From Amanita rubescens (taxonomy: Eukaryota > Basidiomycota > Agaricomycetes > Agaricales > Amanitaceae), in the NCBI GenBank assembly GCA_015039365.1, contig WION01000114.1, forward strand, positions 1-64,000: a DNA stretch of 64,000 nt. Direction: 5' to 3'. Positions within the stretch are counted from its first letter, which is position 1; each line of letters opens with the position of its first letter. The notes under the pieces were generated by a model. The model did not search any database, was not told where the DNA came from, and saw only the letters and a list, made by a program, of their open reading frames with translations. The translations under genes were made by a program, and so were the position numbers. Below, piece by piece: positions 63,625-64,000 of this stretch.

Positions 63625-63661
63625 TTGAAAAAATCGACCTGAACCCAGTCGGCAACCGTAC
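63625..63661 (-). repeat. right terminal inverted repeat
   Basis: 37 bp. The reverse complement starts GTACGGTTGCCGACTGGG, with one mismatch and one extra T relative to the left end. Confidence 0.8.
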
Positions 63662-63879
63662 ACGGGGTACTATATACTTGGTAGTTAACGCTGTTATCGC
63701 TATGAATTAGGTAAAGTAGTCCATTTGATTATTATACGCAAGTATAAATACAAGATGCATATACGATTCTACGTGAATATTGAATGTGCAATTATAATAT
63801 GTTCTCCAAATCTCAATGCCAAGTGCTAATGATTACAGTGGTTTGCTGGGCATCGTAGGGCTAGCAACCATTATCCTGT

Positions 63880-64000
63880 GGAAACCTGTTCCTAACCTTT
63901 CCGTAGATATTGCGGGTGATCCTGTTGGAGTGGAGTCTGATGATGGGTACTCGGATGGTGGAGAGTTCATCATTTTCTCCAAATCTTTTGCCTGTGCTAA
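63880..64000 (-). CDS. MFS exporter copy 4, C-terminal tail (cut by window edge)
   Basis: The minus strand reads AQAKDLEKMMNSPPSEYPSS, comparable to SRDLEKMLNSQ and SRDLEKMLDYP at the ends of MFS copies 2 and 3. The DNA just downstream (near 63903-63950) also matches the 3' flank of MFS copy 3 (TAGATATTGCGGG versus TAGACGTTGCGGG; GAGTCTGATGATG versus GAATCGGATGATG). The frame runs on past the MM-N-S position, so the stop differs from the other copies. Only the tail is in the window. Confidence 0.5.

Larger units (their letters stand above)
61878..63661. mobile_element. 1.78-kb unit bounded by ~36-bp terminal inverted repeats
   Basis: Left end 61878-61913 and right end 63625-63661 (reverse complement) agree at all but one C/T site and a one-base difference in a T run (core ACGGTTGCCGACTGGG and TCAGGTCGATTTTT). 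The sequence between has only short frames (longest 105 aa, Pro/Ser/Cys-rich) and no transposase motif seen, so it would be a non-autonomous DNA element or a degraded one. Flanks share ACACGG, but with a 2-nt offset, so a target duplication is not certain. Confidence 0.65.

Noticed and set aside
63084..63628. Possible small secreted protein or cytolysin-like gene inside the inverted-repeat unit
   Set aside because: Frames are short (63-77 aa), lack a convincing signal peptide and conserved motif, and do not splice together.
1..64000. CRISPR arrays, bacterial operons, rRNA genes, LTR retrotransposon polyproteins
   Set aside because: Looked for on both strands; no regularly spaced repeats, no rRNA core sequence, no reverse transcriptase or integrase motifs seen.

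Overview
The window is fungal nuclear DNA, most likely from an Agaricomycete (mushroom-type basidiomycete). Genes are dense, on both strands, and broken by many 45-60 nt GT..AG introns. They include families I know chiefly from that group: FunK1 kinases, Crinkler-type N-domains, GH16 laminarinase-like enzymes, a basidiomycete HNH family and a PD-(D/E)XK-like family. Gene models were spliced by eye, so outer limits are firmer than most internal exon borders.

Positions 1-14100 are a conserved housekeeping block: a secreted seven-repeat Ish1/Msc1-type stress protein, importin beta-1, LSM7 (divergent from importin beta), two identical inverted tRNA-Arg(ACG) genes flanking a five-exon I9-type proteinase inhibitor, a rhodanese/dual-specificity phosphatase, and CTP:phosphocholine cytidylyltransferase. 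Positions 14163-26167 hold an amidohydrolase followed by three glutamine-synthetase-I-like paralogues. A decayed amidohydrolase remnant lies upstream of the third, so the amidohydrolase+GS pair was probably duplicated as a unit. A Crinkler-like gene and a PD-(D/E)XK-like gene sit head to head between the second and third GS copies.

Positions 26168-41089 are a nested segmental duplication: two near-identical FunK1 kinase genes, one intact and two decayed GH16 genes, and one full and one truncated copy of an unknown gene. A PPR protein follows (41121-43939). From 44533 to the right edge, three complete MFS transporters of the 14-helix drug-exporter type, plus the tail of a fourth, all lie on the minus strand. 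Interleaved with them are an HNH-nuclease gene and its inverted pseudogene, an alpha/beta hydrolase, a divergent pair made of an ASCH/PUA-like protein and an orphan class I aminoacyl-tRNA-synthetase-like protein, a small MITE-like insertion present twice, and a 1.78-kb unit bounded by 36/37-bp inverted repeats.

Several genes that should be functional (importin beta, cytidylyltransferase, HNH protein) need a single-base indel to stay in frame. In importin beta this lies in a short C run. I read this as residual sequence error rather than gene death, and it makes me cautious about pseudogene calls elsewhere. The least-described functional unit is the divergent synthetase-like/ASCH pair at 54822-56939.
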